Shown piece after piece: positions 1 to 7,881 of a DNA stretch of 64,000 nt. The position numbers and the translations under genes are program-made. The notes under the pieces are model-generated. The model saw only the letters and a list, made by a program, of their open reading frames with translations. It had not been told where the DNA came from and searched no databases. The stretch is from Candidatus Ideonella esbjergensis. Lineage in GTDB: Bacteria; Pseudomonadota; Gammaproteobacteria; Burkholderiales; Burkholderiaceae_C. The stretch is taken from positions 1,178,001-1,242,000 of the forward strand of contig JADJLP010000001.1 in assembly GCA_016710065.1 (NCBI GenBank), in the 5' to 3' direction. Within the stretch, counting starts at the first letter, position 1; every line of letters begins with the position of its first letter.

Positions 1-587
1 GCGCCCATGGCCGTTTGCGGGATGGCGCCGCGGTGCGCCGAAACAAAGTCCATCAGCCCGAACGAGAGCGATTCGATGCGCGGGTGCGCGGCCATGGCCC
101 ATACGTCGCGCAGCGCGCCGTGGGTTTCCACCAGCGCATGGATGGGCAGGTGCTGGGCACGGGTGATGCCGGCACGCTGCAGCACCGCGTCCACCGCTTC
201 GACGGCCGCGTTCAAGTCAGCGATGTGGCGCGGCTTGGGGATCATCAGATAGGCCAGCCGGGCGCCGGCAGCGGGCAGCAGGGCCTCAAGCATGGGTGCA
301 AAGGCCGGGTGATCGAACGGCACCACGCGTGCGCCCACACGGCCGTGGGCGTTGAGCGGCGAAACCACCAGCTCGGCAATCAGCTGCGCATGCGCCACCT
401 CGCCGCCCACCGGGGCGCCGTCCTCGCCGTCCAGCGTCACATCAAACACCGGGCCCATCCTGGCCTGCAGTTCCAGGCTCTTGCGCATGCGCGCTTCCAC
501 GCCGCAGTAGTGGTCGCACACGGGGATTTCGGGCACGACGTCGCCTTCTTCAAACAACACGTCGGCAGGGTGGCGGGGCTGGGTCAT
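1..587 (-). CDS. HpcH/HpaI aldolase/citrate lyase family protein (CitE-like CoA-ester lyase), partial
   Basis: Read on the reverse strand from the ATG at 587, the frame stays open to the window edge, giving the first 195 codons of a longer gene. The product resembles CitE / malyl-CoA lyase-type CoA-ester lyases, TIM-barrel enzymes that cleave or form beta-hydroxyacyl-CoA thioesters. Visible family features are an acidic DGEDG segment (residues 53-57, matching the DLEDxV region), RVVPF (CoA-side arginine region), VETHGAL (the IET-type metal/substrate strand) and SFGLMDF. The C-terminal third lies outside the window. It is downstream of mdh on the same strand but separated from it by a hairpin terminator. 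The exact substrate (malyl-, citramalyl- or citryl-CoA) cannot be told from this part. Confidence 0.85.
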   Translation of the reverse strand, partial: MTQPRHPADVLFEEGDVVPEIPVCDHYCGVEARMRKSLELQARMGPVFDVTLDGEDGAPVGGEVAHAQLIAELVVSPLNAHGRVGARVVPFDHPAFAPMLEALLPAAGARLAYLMIPKPRHIADLNAAVEAVDAVLQRAGITRAQHLPIHALVETHGALRDVWAMAAHPRIESLSFGLMDFVSAHRGAIPQTAMG

Positions 588-614
588 GAGGGGCGCGCTT
601 GTGAAGAGTCCATG

Positions 615-649
615 AAAAAAGCCGGCACCGTTTTCACGGCTACCGGCTT
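615..649 (-). terminator. intrinsic terminator downstream of mdh
   Basis: On the reverse strand the arms AAGCCGG and CCGGCTT enclose an inner CCGT/ACGG stem with a GAAA-type loop and are followed by a run of T. It lies 26 bases after the mdh stop codon and before the CitE-like gene, so it probably ends or attenuates the mdh transcript. Confidence 0.75.
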
Positions 650-674
650 GGCAGCTTAGCGCAGCAGAGGCTGA

Positions 675-1661
675 TTACAGCAGGTGCTTCACGCCGTCCT
701 GCTCGCCCTGCAGCTCGGCCAGGGTCTTGTTGATGCACTCTTGCGAGAAGGCGTCGATCGTCAGGCCTTCAACGATCTTGTACTCGCCGTTGGCGCAGGT
801 GACCGGGAAGCCGAACATCACATCCTTGGGGATGCCATATTCGCCCTTCGACGGCACGCCCATGGTGACCCATTCGCCGTTGGTGCCCAGGGCCCAGTCG
901 CGCATGTGGTCAATCGCGGCATTGGCGGCCGAGGCGGCCGACGACAGGCCGCGCGCTTCGATGATGGCGGCGCCGCGCTTGCCGACGGTGGGCAGGAACA
1001 CGTCCTTGTTCCAGACCTGGTCGTTGATCATGTCTTTCACCGAGGCGCCATCGATGGTGGCGAAGCGGTAGTCGGCGTACATGGTGGGCGAGTGGTTGCC
1101 CCACACGGCCAGCTTCTTGATGCTCGACACCGGCTTGCCGGTCTTGGCAGCGATCTGGCTGGCAGCGCGGTTGTGGTCCAGGCGCAGCATGGCGGTGAAG
1201 TTGCCCGGCTTCAGGTCCGGGGCGGCCTTCATGGCGATGTAGGCGTTGGTGTTGGCGGGGTTGCCCACCACCAGCACCTTGACGTTGCGCGATGCCACGG
1301 CGTTCAGGGCCTTGCCCTGGGTGGTGAAGATGGCGCCATTGATGGCCAGCAGTTCGGCGCGCTCCATGCCGGGGCCGCGCGGGCGCGAACCCACCAGCAG
1401 AGCGTAGTCGGCGTCCTTGAAGGCGGTCATCGGGTCGCCGTGAGCGGTCATCTCCACGAGCAGCGGGAAGGCGCAGTCGTCGAGCTCCATCATCACGCCC
1501 TTGAGCGCCTTCTGGGCCTTCTCGTCAGGGATCTCCAGCAGTTGCAGGATGACGGGCTGGTCCTTGCCCAGCATTTCGCCAGAGGCGATGCGGAACAACA
1601 GGGCGTAACCAATCTGGCCTGCGGCGCCGGTCACGGCCACGCGAACGGGTGTCTTGCTCAT
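675..1661 (-). CDS. mdh: malate dehydrogenase
   Basis: A 328-residue NAD-dependent malate dehydrogenase, interconverting malate and oxaloacetate in the TCA cycle. The start is the ATG at 1661, preceded by GGAG; the open frame extends further upstream, but homology begins at MSKTPVRVAVTGAAGQ. Visible features are the dinucleotide-binding TGAAGQIG near the N-terminus, the substrate-loop arginines in SRPRGPGMER, NPANTNA, the MLRLDHNRA arginine and the catalytic histidine in WGNHSPT. Length and sequence fit the cytosolic-type MDH group common in betaproteobacteria. It diverges from a GntR regulator, and a perfect palindrome at 1821-1834 lies in the shared intergenic region. Other TCA genes (sdhCDAB, gltA) follow that regulator. 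Confidence 0.97.
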   Translation of the reverse strand: MSKTPVRVAVTGAAGQIGYALLFRIASGEMLGKDQPVILQLLEIPDEKAQKALKGVMMELDDCAFPLLVEMTAHGDPMTAFKDADYALLVGSRPRGPGMERAELLAINGAIFTTQGKALNAVASRNVKVLVVGNPANTNAYIAMKAAPDLKPGNFTAMLRLDHNRAASQIAAKTGKPVSSIKKLAVWGNHSPTMYADYRFATIDGASVKDMINDQVWNKDVFLPTVGKRGAAIIEARGLSSAASAANAAIDHMRDWALGTNGEWVTMGVPSKGEYGIPKDVMFGFPVTCANGEYKIVEGLTIDAFSQECINKTLAELQGEQDGVKHLL

Positions 1662-1818
1662 GGTGGAGTCTCCGATGAAGGGGTGATGAAAACGGGTGCC
1701 CGGTACTGTGAACCCTGGAGGTGACTTGGCGCTGACCAAAATCACCCGGAGCGCGAGCGGGGGCATCGAGTTTAGCGCTGCAGTCTAGGGGTGAACCCGA
1801 GGGGGTGTCAAGATTCTT

Positions 1819-1836
1819 ATGTCTTATATAAGACGT
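1819..1836. promoter_or_regulatory. palindromic operator candidate between mdh and the GntR gene
   Basis: GTCTTATATAAGAC at 1821-1834 is a perfect 14-bp palindrome, and the A/T pair at 1819/1836 extends it. It is AT-rich in a GC-rich background and sits about 160 bases from the mdh start and 55 from the gntR start. GntR-family dimers bind short palindromes of this kind, often in their own promoter. Binding of the adjacent regulator is inferred. A second TCTTAT half-site lies just upstream at 1815-1820. Confidence 0.6.
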
Positions 1837-1888
1837 CAATCGGATATCGGTGGACGAGCGCTGGGGCGCTGTGCTGCAATGACCGCCC

Positions 1889-2656
1889 ATGTCCGCCACC
1901 GTGCCCACCGAGACCCCCGTTGCAGTGCATGCCTCGGAAGGGCCTGCCTTCAGTCCGCTGTACCAACAAATCAAGGCCTTGCTGGTGAAGAGCCTGCAAG
2001 GTGGCGAATGGAAGCCCGGCGAGGCCATCCCCAGCGAGCTGGAGTTGGCTGCGCGCTTTCGCGTCAGCCAGGGCACCGTGCGCAAGGCCATCGACGAGCT
2101 GGCCACCGACAACCTGCTGGTGCGCCGCCAGGGCAAGGGCACCTATGTGGCCACCCATGCGGAAGAGAACATCCAGTACCGCTTTCTGCGCCTGGCACCC
2201 GATGAAGGCCCGGCCACCGGCATGGCGCGCAGCTTCCTGGATTGCCGCCGCATCCGTGCGCCAGCCGACGTGGCCCGCGCGCTCGACCTGAAGAGCGGCG
2301 ACAGCGCGGTTCTGGTGCGCCGCACCCTCTCGCGCAACGAGAGGCCCGTGGTGCTGGATGAAATCTGGCTGCCGGCTGGGCCGTTCAAGGGCCTGACGGC
2401 CGAGCGACTGTCCCAGTATGCCGGCCCCATGTACGGTCTGTTCGAATCGGAATTCGGTGTTCGCATGATCCGCGCCGAAGAAAAAATCCGGGCTGTGGTG
2501 GCCGATGCCAGCTCAGCGGCCCTGCTGCAGGTGCCCGAGGGCTCGCCGCTGCTGAGCGTGGAGCGGCTGGCCCACACCTATGGCGACAAGCCTGTGGAAC
2601 TGCGCCGCGGGCTTTACAACACGGCGTCTCATTTCTACCGCAACGAACTCAACTGA
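1889..2656 (+). CDS. GntR-family transcriptional regulator with UTRA domain (HutC type)
   Basis: A 255-residue cytoplasmic regulator. Residues about 22-90 form the winged helix-turn-helix (LYQQIKALLVKSL, then GEAIPSELELAARFRVSQGT, LVRRQGKGTYV), and about 110-250 resemble the UTRA ligand-binding fold, with the ERLAHTYGDKPVELRRGLYN end typical of the HutC subfamily. It lies between the divergent mdh and the sdh operon, and its upstream region holds a perfect 14-bp palindrome. The simplest reading is a regulator of mdh, itself and perhaps sdh in response to a TCA or related metabolite. The ligand is unknown. The ATG at 1889 gives a normal N-terminus ahead of the HTH. Confidence 0.9.
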   Translation: MSATVPTETPVAVHASEGPAFSPLYQQIKALLVKSLQGGEWKPGEAIPSELELAARFRVSQGTVRKAIDELATDNLLVRRQGKGTYVATHAEENIQYRFLRLAPDEGPATGMARSFLDCRRIRAPADVARALDLKSGDSAVLVRRTLSRNERPVVLDEIWLPAGPFKGLTAERLSQYAGPMYGLFESEFGVRMIRAEEKIRAVVADASSAALLQVPEGSPLLSVERLAHTYGDKPVELRRGLYNTASHFYRNELN

Positions 2657-2696
2657 ACCCTGGCTTAGCGAACTGAAATCAAAGCTGGCAAGGCCC

Positions 2697-2724
2697 CTGA
2701 AAGTTTGTTGCGTTGCAATAAAAT
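2697..2724 (+). promoter_or_regulatory. predicted sigma-70 promoter of the sdh operon
   Basis: CTGAAA and TAAAAT are spaced by 16 bases in the gap between the regulator stop and sdhC, about 78 bases before the sdhC start. The -10 is a good match and the -35 is mediocre. No copy of the upstream GTCTTATATAAGAC palindrome is visible here. Confidence 0.4.
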
Positions 2725-2801
2725 CTTCAGGTTTCAGGCAAATCGCCAGATCACACCGATCTTTCCCGACCTCAGAGCGAACACAACAAGGACACCCCGC
2801 C

Positions 2802-3233
2802 ATGGCAGACACGCTCAAGCAACGCCCCGAGTTCCGCAACATCAACGCGGTCTCGGACTTGCCCAACTACCGGCTTCCCATCGCCGGCATCGTTTCCATC
2901 CTGCACCGCGTGAGCGGCCTGCTGATGTTTGTGCTGCTGCCGTTCATCATCTGGATGTTCGACACCAGCGTCACCTCCGAAGTCTCGTTCGACGGCTTCC
3001 GCAGCGTCTTCATCGCTGGCGTGGGCTTTGTGCCCGGCTGGTTCTTCAAGTTGGTGGCGCTGGCCATCATCTGGGCCTACCTGCACCACTGGCTGGCGGG
3101 CATCCGCCACATCCGCATGGACATCAAGCACACGGTGACCAAGGAGCAGGGCAAGAGCAGCGCGCAGATCGTGCTGGCCATCAGCCTCACGCTCACCGTG
3201 CTGCTGGCGGCCAAGCTCTTCGGCCTGTACTGA
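2802..3233 (+). CDS. sdhC: succinate dehydrogenase, cytochrome b556 subunit
   Basis: A 143-residue membrane anchor of complex II with three predicted helices (about 25-47, 65-90 and 112-140). The segment IVSILHRVSGLLMF carries the conserved SxxHRxSG quinone/haem signature, and HHWLAGIRH carries the axial-haem histidine region. It binds haem b and ubiquinone together with SdhD. The ATG at 2802 is chosen over longer in-frame starts because family homology begins at MADTLKQRPEF and AAGGA lies upstream. It is first in an sdhCDAB-sdhE-gltA order and 21 bases from sdhD. Confidence 0.96.
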   Translation: MADTLKQRPEFRNINAVSDLPNYRLPIAGIVSILHRVSGLLMFVLLPFIIWMFDTSVTSEVSFDGFRSVFIAGVGFVPGWFFKLVALAIIWAYLHHWLAGIRHIRMDIKHTVTKEQGKSSAQIVLAISLTLTVLLAAKLFGLY

Positions 3234-3254
3234 TCGCACACGAGGAACACACAA

Positions 3255-3620
3255 ATGGCAATCAACTACGGTTCCAAGCGCATCACCGTTGGCGCTGGCT
3301 ATGGCTTTCGCGACTGGCTGGTACAACGCGTCACCGCCGTGCTCATGTCGCTGTTCACCTTCATCCTGCTGGCCAACGTGCTGCTGAGCAAGGGTGAAAT
3401 GGGCTACGACAAATGGGCTGGCATCTTCTCGGCGCAATGGATGAAATTCATCACCTTCGCGCTGATCGTGGCCCTGATCTGGCACGTCTGGATCGGCGTG
3501 CGCGACATCTGGATGGACTATGTCAAGCCCGTGGGCGTGCGCCTGGCGCTGCATGTCCTTTCCCTCATCTGGCTGTTGGGCTGTGGCGGCTGGGCCGTGC
3601 AAGTCCTGTGGCGTCTGTGA
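3255..3620 (+). CDS. sdhD: succinate dehydrogenase, hydrophobic membrane anchor subunit
   Basis: A 121-residue inner-membrane subunit with three hydrophobic helices that pairs with SdhC to anchor the SdhAB catalytic dimer and form the ubiquinone/haem site. DWLVQRVTAVLMSLF near the start and WHVWIGVRDIWMDYV (with the conserved histidine and the DYVKP end of the second helix) are family hallmarks. It begins 21 bases after sdhC, ends 20 bases before sdhA, and has a GAGGAA-type ribosome site. Confidence 0.95.
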   Translation: MAINYGSKRITVGAGYGFRDWLVQRVTAVLMSLFTFILLANVLLSKGEMGYDKWAGIFSAQWMKFITFALIVALIWHVWIGVRDIWMDYVKPVGVRLALHVLSLIWLLGCGGWAVQVLWRL

Positions 3621-3640
3621 ACAGGGCCTAGAGAACAACT

Positions 3641-5428
3641 ATGACCACCACCTCCAACACCACCGCCAACATCACCAAGCGCAAGTTCGACGTCGTCATC
3701 GTCGGCGCGGGCGGCTCGGGCATGCGTGCCTCGCTGCAACTCTCTCTGGCCGGCCTGAACGTGGCCGTGCTGTCCAAGGTCTTCCCCACCCGCTCGCACA
3801 CCGTGGCGGCACAGGGCGGCATCGGTGCCTCGCTGGGCAACATGTCGGAAGACAACTGGCACTACCACTTCTACGACACCATCAAGGGCTCCGACTGGCT
3901 GGGCGACCAGGACGCCATCGAGTTCATGTGCCGTGAAGCGCCCAAGGTCGTCTACGAGCTCGAGCATTTCGGCATGCCCTTCGACCGCAATGCCGACGGC
4001 ACCATCTACCAGCGCCCCTTCGGCGGCCACACCGCCAACTACGGCGAGAAGCCCGTGCAGCGCGCCTGCGCCGCGGCCGACCGTACCGGCCACGCGCTGC
4101 TGCACACGCTGTACCAGCAGAACGTCAAGGCCCGCACCAACTTCTTCGTCGAGTGGATGGCGCTCGACCTGATCCGCGACCAGGAAGGCGACGTCTGCGG
4201 CGTCACCGCCCTGGAAATGGAAACCGGCGACCTGCACATCCTCGAAGCCAAGACCGTGTTGATGGCCACCGGTGGCGCCGGCCGCATCTTTGCCGCCAGC
4301 ACCAACGCCTTCATCAACACCGGTGACGGGCTGGGCATGGCGGCGCGTGCCGGCTTGCCGCTGGAAGACATGGAGTTCTGGCAGTTCCACCCCACCGGCG
4401 TGGCCGGCGCCGGCGTGCTGCTGACCGAAGGCTGCCGCGGCGAAGGCGCCATCCTGCGCAACAGCAACGGCGAGCGTTTCATGGAGCGCTACGCGCCCAC
4501 CTTGAAGGACCTGGCGCCGCGTGACTTTGTCTCGCGCTCCATGGACCAGGAAATCAAGGAAGGTCGCGGCTGCGGTCCGAACAAGGACTATGTGCTGCTC
4601 GACATGACCCACCTGGGGGCAGAGACCATCCTGAAGCGCCTGCCCAGCGTGTTCGAGATCGGCCACAACTTCGCCAACGTCGACATCACCAAGGAGCCGA
4701 TCCCGGTGGTGCCGACCATCCACTACCAGATGGGTGGCATTCCCACCAACGTCAACGGTCAGGTGGTGATCCCGAAGAACGGCATTCCGAACGAGATCGT
4801 CAACGGCCTGTACGCGGTGGGCGAATGCTCCTGTGTGTCGGTGCACGGCGCGAACCGCCTGGGCACCAACTCGCTGCTCGACCTGATCGTGTTTGGCCGT
4901 GCCGCCGGTAACCACATCGTCAACAGCGCGCTGAAGACCAAGAACCACAAGCCGTTGCCCGCCGACGCCGCCGACCAGACCCTGGCCCGCCTGGCGCGTC
5001 TCGATTCGGCCAAGAGCGGCGAGTACGCGCAGGACGTGGCCGACAGCATCCGCGCCACGATGCAAAAGCACGCTGGCGTGTTCCGCACCCAGAAGATCCT
5101 CGACGAAGGCGTGGTGGCCATCAAGGAAGTGGCCGAGCGCGTCAAGTCCATCGGCCTGAAGGACACCTCCAAGGTCTTCAACACGGCCCGCATCGAGGCG
5201 TTGGAAGTGGACAACCTGATCGAGGCCGCCAAGGCCACGATGATCTCCGCCGCCGCCCGCCCGGAGAGCCGTGGTGCCCATGCCCACGACGACTACCCGA
5301 ACCGCGACGACGCCAACTGGTTGAAGCACACGCTTTGGTACTCGGACGACAACCGTCTGGAGTACAAGCCCGTCAACCTGCAGCCGCTGACGGCTGAGTC
5401 GGTGCCGCCCAAGGCCCGTACGTTCTGA
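3641..5428 (+). CDS. sdhA: succinate dehydrogenase flavoprotein subunit
   Basis: A 595-residue catalytic subunit that oxidises succinate to fumarate at a covalently bound FAD. The dinucleotide fold VGAGGSGMRA is at about 21-30, and His53 in RSHTVAAQGG is the expected FAD attachment residue. HPTGVAGAGVLL, CRGEGAILRN and YQMGGIPTN line the dicarboxylate site. Length matches the family (about 590). It is translated in the sdhCDAB order and its covalent flavin would be inserted with the help of SdhE, encoded just downstream. Confidence 0.98.
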   Translation: MTTTSNTTANITKRKFDVVIVGAGGSGMRASLQLSLAGLNVAVLSKVFPTRSHTVAAQGGIGASLGNMSEDNWHYHFYDTIKGSDWLGDQDAIEFMCREAPKVVYELEHFGMPFDRNADGTIYQRPFGGHTANYGEKPVQRACAAADRTGHALLHTLYQQNVKARTNFFVEWMALDLIRDQEGDVCGVTALEMETGDLHILEAKTVLMATGGAGRIFAASTNAFINTGDGLGMAARAGLPLEDMEFWQFHPTGVAGAGVLLTEGCRGEGAILRNSNGERFMERYAPTLKDLAPRDFVSRSMDQEIKEGRGCGPNKDYVLLDMTHLGAETILKRLPSVFEIGHNFANVDITKEPIPVVPTIHYQMGGIPTNVNGQVVIPKNGIPNEIVNGLYAVGECSCVSVHGANRLGTNSLLDLIVFGRAAGNHIVNSALKTKNHKPLPADAADQTLARLARLDSAKSGEYAQDVADSIRATMQKHAGVFRTQKILDEGVVAIKEVAERVKSIGLKDTSKVFNTARIEALEVDNLIEAAKATMISAAARPESRGAHAHDDYPNRDDANWLKHTLWYSDDNRLEYKPVNLQPLTAESVPPKARTF

Positions 5429-5451
5429 TCGGAGCGACAAGGAAAACCATC

Positions 5452-6159
5452 ATGGCTGACAAGAGAACATTCCAGATCTACCGCTACGACCCGGACCAGG
5501 ACGCCAAGCCCTACATGCAGACCATCGAGATCGAACTCGAAGGCAATGAACGCATGCTGTTGGACGCCCTGGTGAAATTGAAGGCCGTGGACCCCACGCT
5601 GAGCTTCCGCCGTTCTTGCCGCGAAGGCGTTTGCGGCTCCGATGCCATGAACATCAACGGCAAGAACGGCCTGGCTTGCCTGACCAACATGCGCACGCTG
5701 CCGCAAACGGTGGTGCTGCGCCCGCTGCCGGGCCTGCCGGTCATTCGCGACCTGATCGTGGACATGACCCAGTTCTTCAAGCAGTACAACTCGATCAAGC
5801 CTTACCTGGTGAACGACGAGCGCCCGCCCGAGAAAGAGCGTTTGCAGTCGCCAGAAGAGCGCGAAGAACTGGATGGCCTGTACGAGTGCATCCTGTGTGC
5901 CAGTTGCTCCACGTCATGCCCGAGCTTCTGGTGGAACCCCGACAAGTTCGTGGGCCCGGCCGGCTTGCTGCAGGCCTACCGCTTCCTGGCCGACAGCCGG
6001 GATCAGGACACCACAGCGCGCCTGGACAACCTGGAAGATCCGTACCGCCTTTTCCGCTGCCACACCATCATGAATTGCGTCGATGTTTGTCCTAAGGGCT
6101 TGAATCCCACCAAGGCCATCGGCAAGATCAAGGAAATGATGCTGCGTCGCGCCGTGTGA
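5452..6159 (+). CDS. sdhB: succinate dehydrogenase iron-sulfur subunit
   Basis: A 235-residue electron-transfer subunit of complex II linking FAD to quinone. The [2Fe-2S] ligands are Cys56, Cys61, Asp64 and Cys76 (CREGVCGSD ... LAC; aspartate as one ligand is normal, as in E. coli). The ferredoxin-like half holds CILCASCSTSCP (Cys146, 149, 152, 156) and CHTIMNCVDVCPKG for the [4Fe-4S] and [3Fe-4S] clusters. It follows sdhA by 23 bases and precedes sdhE. Confidence 0.98.
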   Translation: MADKRTFQIYRYDPDQDAKPYMQTIEIELEGNERMLLDALVKLKAVDPTLSFRRSCREGVCGSDAMNINGKNGLACLTNMRTLPQTVVLRPLPGLPVIRDLIVDMTQFFKQYNSIKPYLVNDERPPEKERLQSPEEREELDGLYECILCASCSTSCPSFWWNPDKFVGPAGLLQAYRFLADSRDQDTTARLDNLEDPYRLFRCHTIMNCVDVCPKGLNPTKAIGKIKEMMLRRAV

Positions 6160-6214
6160 TGGGCAGATTCAGCGTCACAAGGCCATCATTGGTCAATTTC
6201 TAGCAAGCCACGGC

Positions 6215-6484
6215 ATGGAAACTGCATCGCTGACCCCCACTGACGTCAGTCGCCTGAAATGGCGCTGCCGCCGGGGCTTGCTGGAGAACGACCTGTTTGT
6301 GCAGCGGTTTTTCCATCGCCACGAGAGCACACTCACGCAGGCGCAGGTTGAAGGGCTGCAACTGTTGATGGACCTGGCCGACAACGACTTGCTGGACCTG
6401 TTTCTTGCCCGCAAGGAGTTGTCAGGTGAGATTGACCAGCCTGTCGTGAGAGAAGTCCTAGGCCTCATACGCCAACCCGGTTGA
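6215..6484 (+). CDS. sdhE: FAD assembly factor SdhE
   Basis: An 89-residue soluble helical protein of the SdhE/Sdh5 family, which promotes covalent flavinylation of SdhA. The diagnostic RRGLLEND segment (RGxxE motif) is at about residues 20-27, followed by FVQRFFHRHE and a conserved acidic region ending near LADNDLLDLFLARKE. Its location directly after sdhB and before gltA is the usual betaproteobacterial arrangement. The start is the ATG at 6215. Confidence 0.93.
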   Translation: METASLTPTDVSRLKWRCRRGLLENDLFVQRFFHRHESTLTQAQVEGLQLLMDLADNDLLDLFLARKELSGEIDQPVVREVLGLIRQPG

Positions 6485-6511
6485 AGAACGAATTGTTTGA
6501 AAGGAAAGACG

Positions 6512-7822
6512 ATGACCCCGTCCGACGTGAAAGCCACCCTGTCGTTCTCTGATGGCAGCCCCAACATGGATTTGCCGATCTACAAGGGCACGGTAGGCCC
6601 CGATGTGATCGACATCCGCAAGCTCTACGGCCAGACCGGCAAGTTCACCTACGACCCGGGCTTTTTGTCCACCGCGTCGTGCAACTCCACCATCACCTAC
6701 ATCGACGGTGACAAGGGTGAACTGCTGTACCGCGGCTACCCCATCGAGCAGTTGGCCGTGGGTTGCGATTACATGGAGACTTGCCACCTGCTGCTGTACG
6801 GAGATCTGCCCAACGCCGAACAGAAGGCCAGCTTCACCGCCCGCGTGACCAACCACACCATGGTCAACGAGCAGATGCAGTTCTTCCTGCGTGGCTTCCG
6901 CCGTGACGCACACCCGATGGCGGTGCTTACAGGCCTGGTGGGCGCGCTGTCGGCCTTCTATCACGACAGCACCGACATCAACAACCCCGAGCACCGCGAG
7001 ATCGCGGCGATCCGCCTGATCGCCAAGATGCCCACGCTGGTGGCCATGGCCTACAAGTACACCGTCGGCCAGCCCTACATCTACCCGAAGAACGACCTGA
7101 GTTACGCCGGCAACTTCATGCGCATGATGTTTGCCACGCCGTGTGAAGAGTACAAGGTGAGCCCGGTGATCGAGCGCGCGCTCGACCGCATATTCATTTT
7201 GCATGCGGATCATGAGCAGAACGCTTCCACCTCCACGGTGCGTTTGTGCGGCTCCTCGGGCACCAACCCGTTCGCCGCCATCGCCGCTGGCGTGGCCTGC
7301 CTGTGGGGTCCGGCACACGGCGGTGCGAACGAGGCCTGCCTGAACATGCTGGGCGACATCCAGAAGATGGGCGGCGTGGCCAAGGTCGGCGAGTTCATGA
7401 ACCAGGTGAAGGACAAGAACAGCGGCGTCAAGCTGATGGGCTTTGGTCACCGCGTGTACAAGAACTACGACCCGCGTGCCAAGCTGATGCGCGAGACCTG
7501 CTACGAAGTGCTGAACGAGCTTGGCCTGCAAAATGACCCGCTGTTCAAGCTGGCGATGGAGCTGGAAAAGATCGCGCTGGAAGACGACTACTTCGTCGCC
7601 CGCAAGCTCTACCCCAACGTCGACTTCTACTCGGGCATCGTGCAACGCGCCATCGGCATCCCCGTGCCGCTGTTCACCGCCATCTTCGCGCTGGCCCGCA
7701 CGGTCGGCTGGATCGCCCAGCTGAACGAAATGATCGGCGACCCCGAGTACAAGATCGGCCGTCCGCGTCAGCTGTTCGTGGGCTCGCCCACGCGCGACGT
7801 CAAGCCCATCGGGCAGCGTTGA
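6512..7822 (+). CDS. gltA: citrate synthase (type II)
   Basis: A 436-residue enzyme condensing acetyl-CoA and oxaloacetate to citrate. The ATG at 6512 is preferred over an in-frame TTG 15 bases upstream because AAGGAAAG precedes it at good spacing and homologues start at MTPSDVKATL. Catalytic segments are HADHEQN (about 231-237), GPAHGGANE and the aspartate in NVDFYSGI. The N-terminal beta domain (SCNSTITYIDGDKG) marks the hexameric Gram-negative type II group. It starts 27 bases after sdhE, probably in the same transcript, and is followed by a hairpin. Confidence 0.97.
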   Translation: MTPSDVKATLSFSDGSPNMDLPIYKGTVGPDVIDIRKLYGQTGKFTYDPGFLSTASCNSTITYIDGDKGELLYRGYPIEQLAVGCDYMETCHLLLYGDLPNAEQKASFTARVTNHTMVNEQMQFFLRGFRRDAHPMAVLTGLVGALSAFYHDSTDINNPEHREIAAIRLIAKMPTLVAMAYKYTVGQPYIYPKNDLSYAGNFMRMMFATPCEEYKVSPVIERALDRIFILHADHEQNASTSTVRLCGSSGTNPFAAIAAGVACLWGPAHGGANEACLNMLGDIQKMGGVAKVGEFMNQVKDKNSGVKLMGFGHRVYKNYDPRAKLMRETCYEVLNELGLQNDPLFKLAMELEKIALEDDYFVARKLYPNVDFYSGIVQRAIGIPVPLFTAIFALARTVGWIAQLNEMIGDPEYKIGRPRQLFVGSPTRDVKPIGQR

Positions 7823-7856
7823 TCACGGGCGGCATCGCCGCCTGCCTCCGCCCCGC

Positions 7857-7880
7857 AAAGGCCGCCTAAGGGCGGCCTTT
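7857..7880 (+). terminator. hairpin terminator after gltA
   Basis: Arms AAAGGCCGCC (7857-7866) and GGCGGCCTTT (7871-7880) form a perfect 10-bp stem with a TAAG loop, 34 bases after the gltA stop. The A and T ends of the stem make it usable in both directions, and it almost touches the 3' end of the convergent EgtB-like gene at 7882. Confidence 0.8.
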
Positions 7881-7881
7881 G

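Noticed and set aside
3518..5440. A 640-codon reverse-strand frame opposite sdhA
   Set aside because: Antisense shadow; sdhA has every expected catalytic motif on the other strand.
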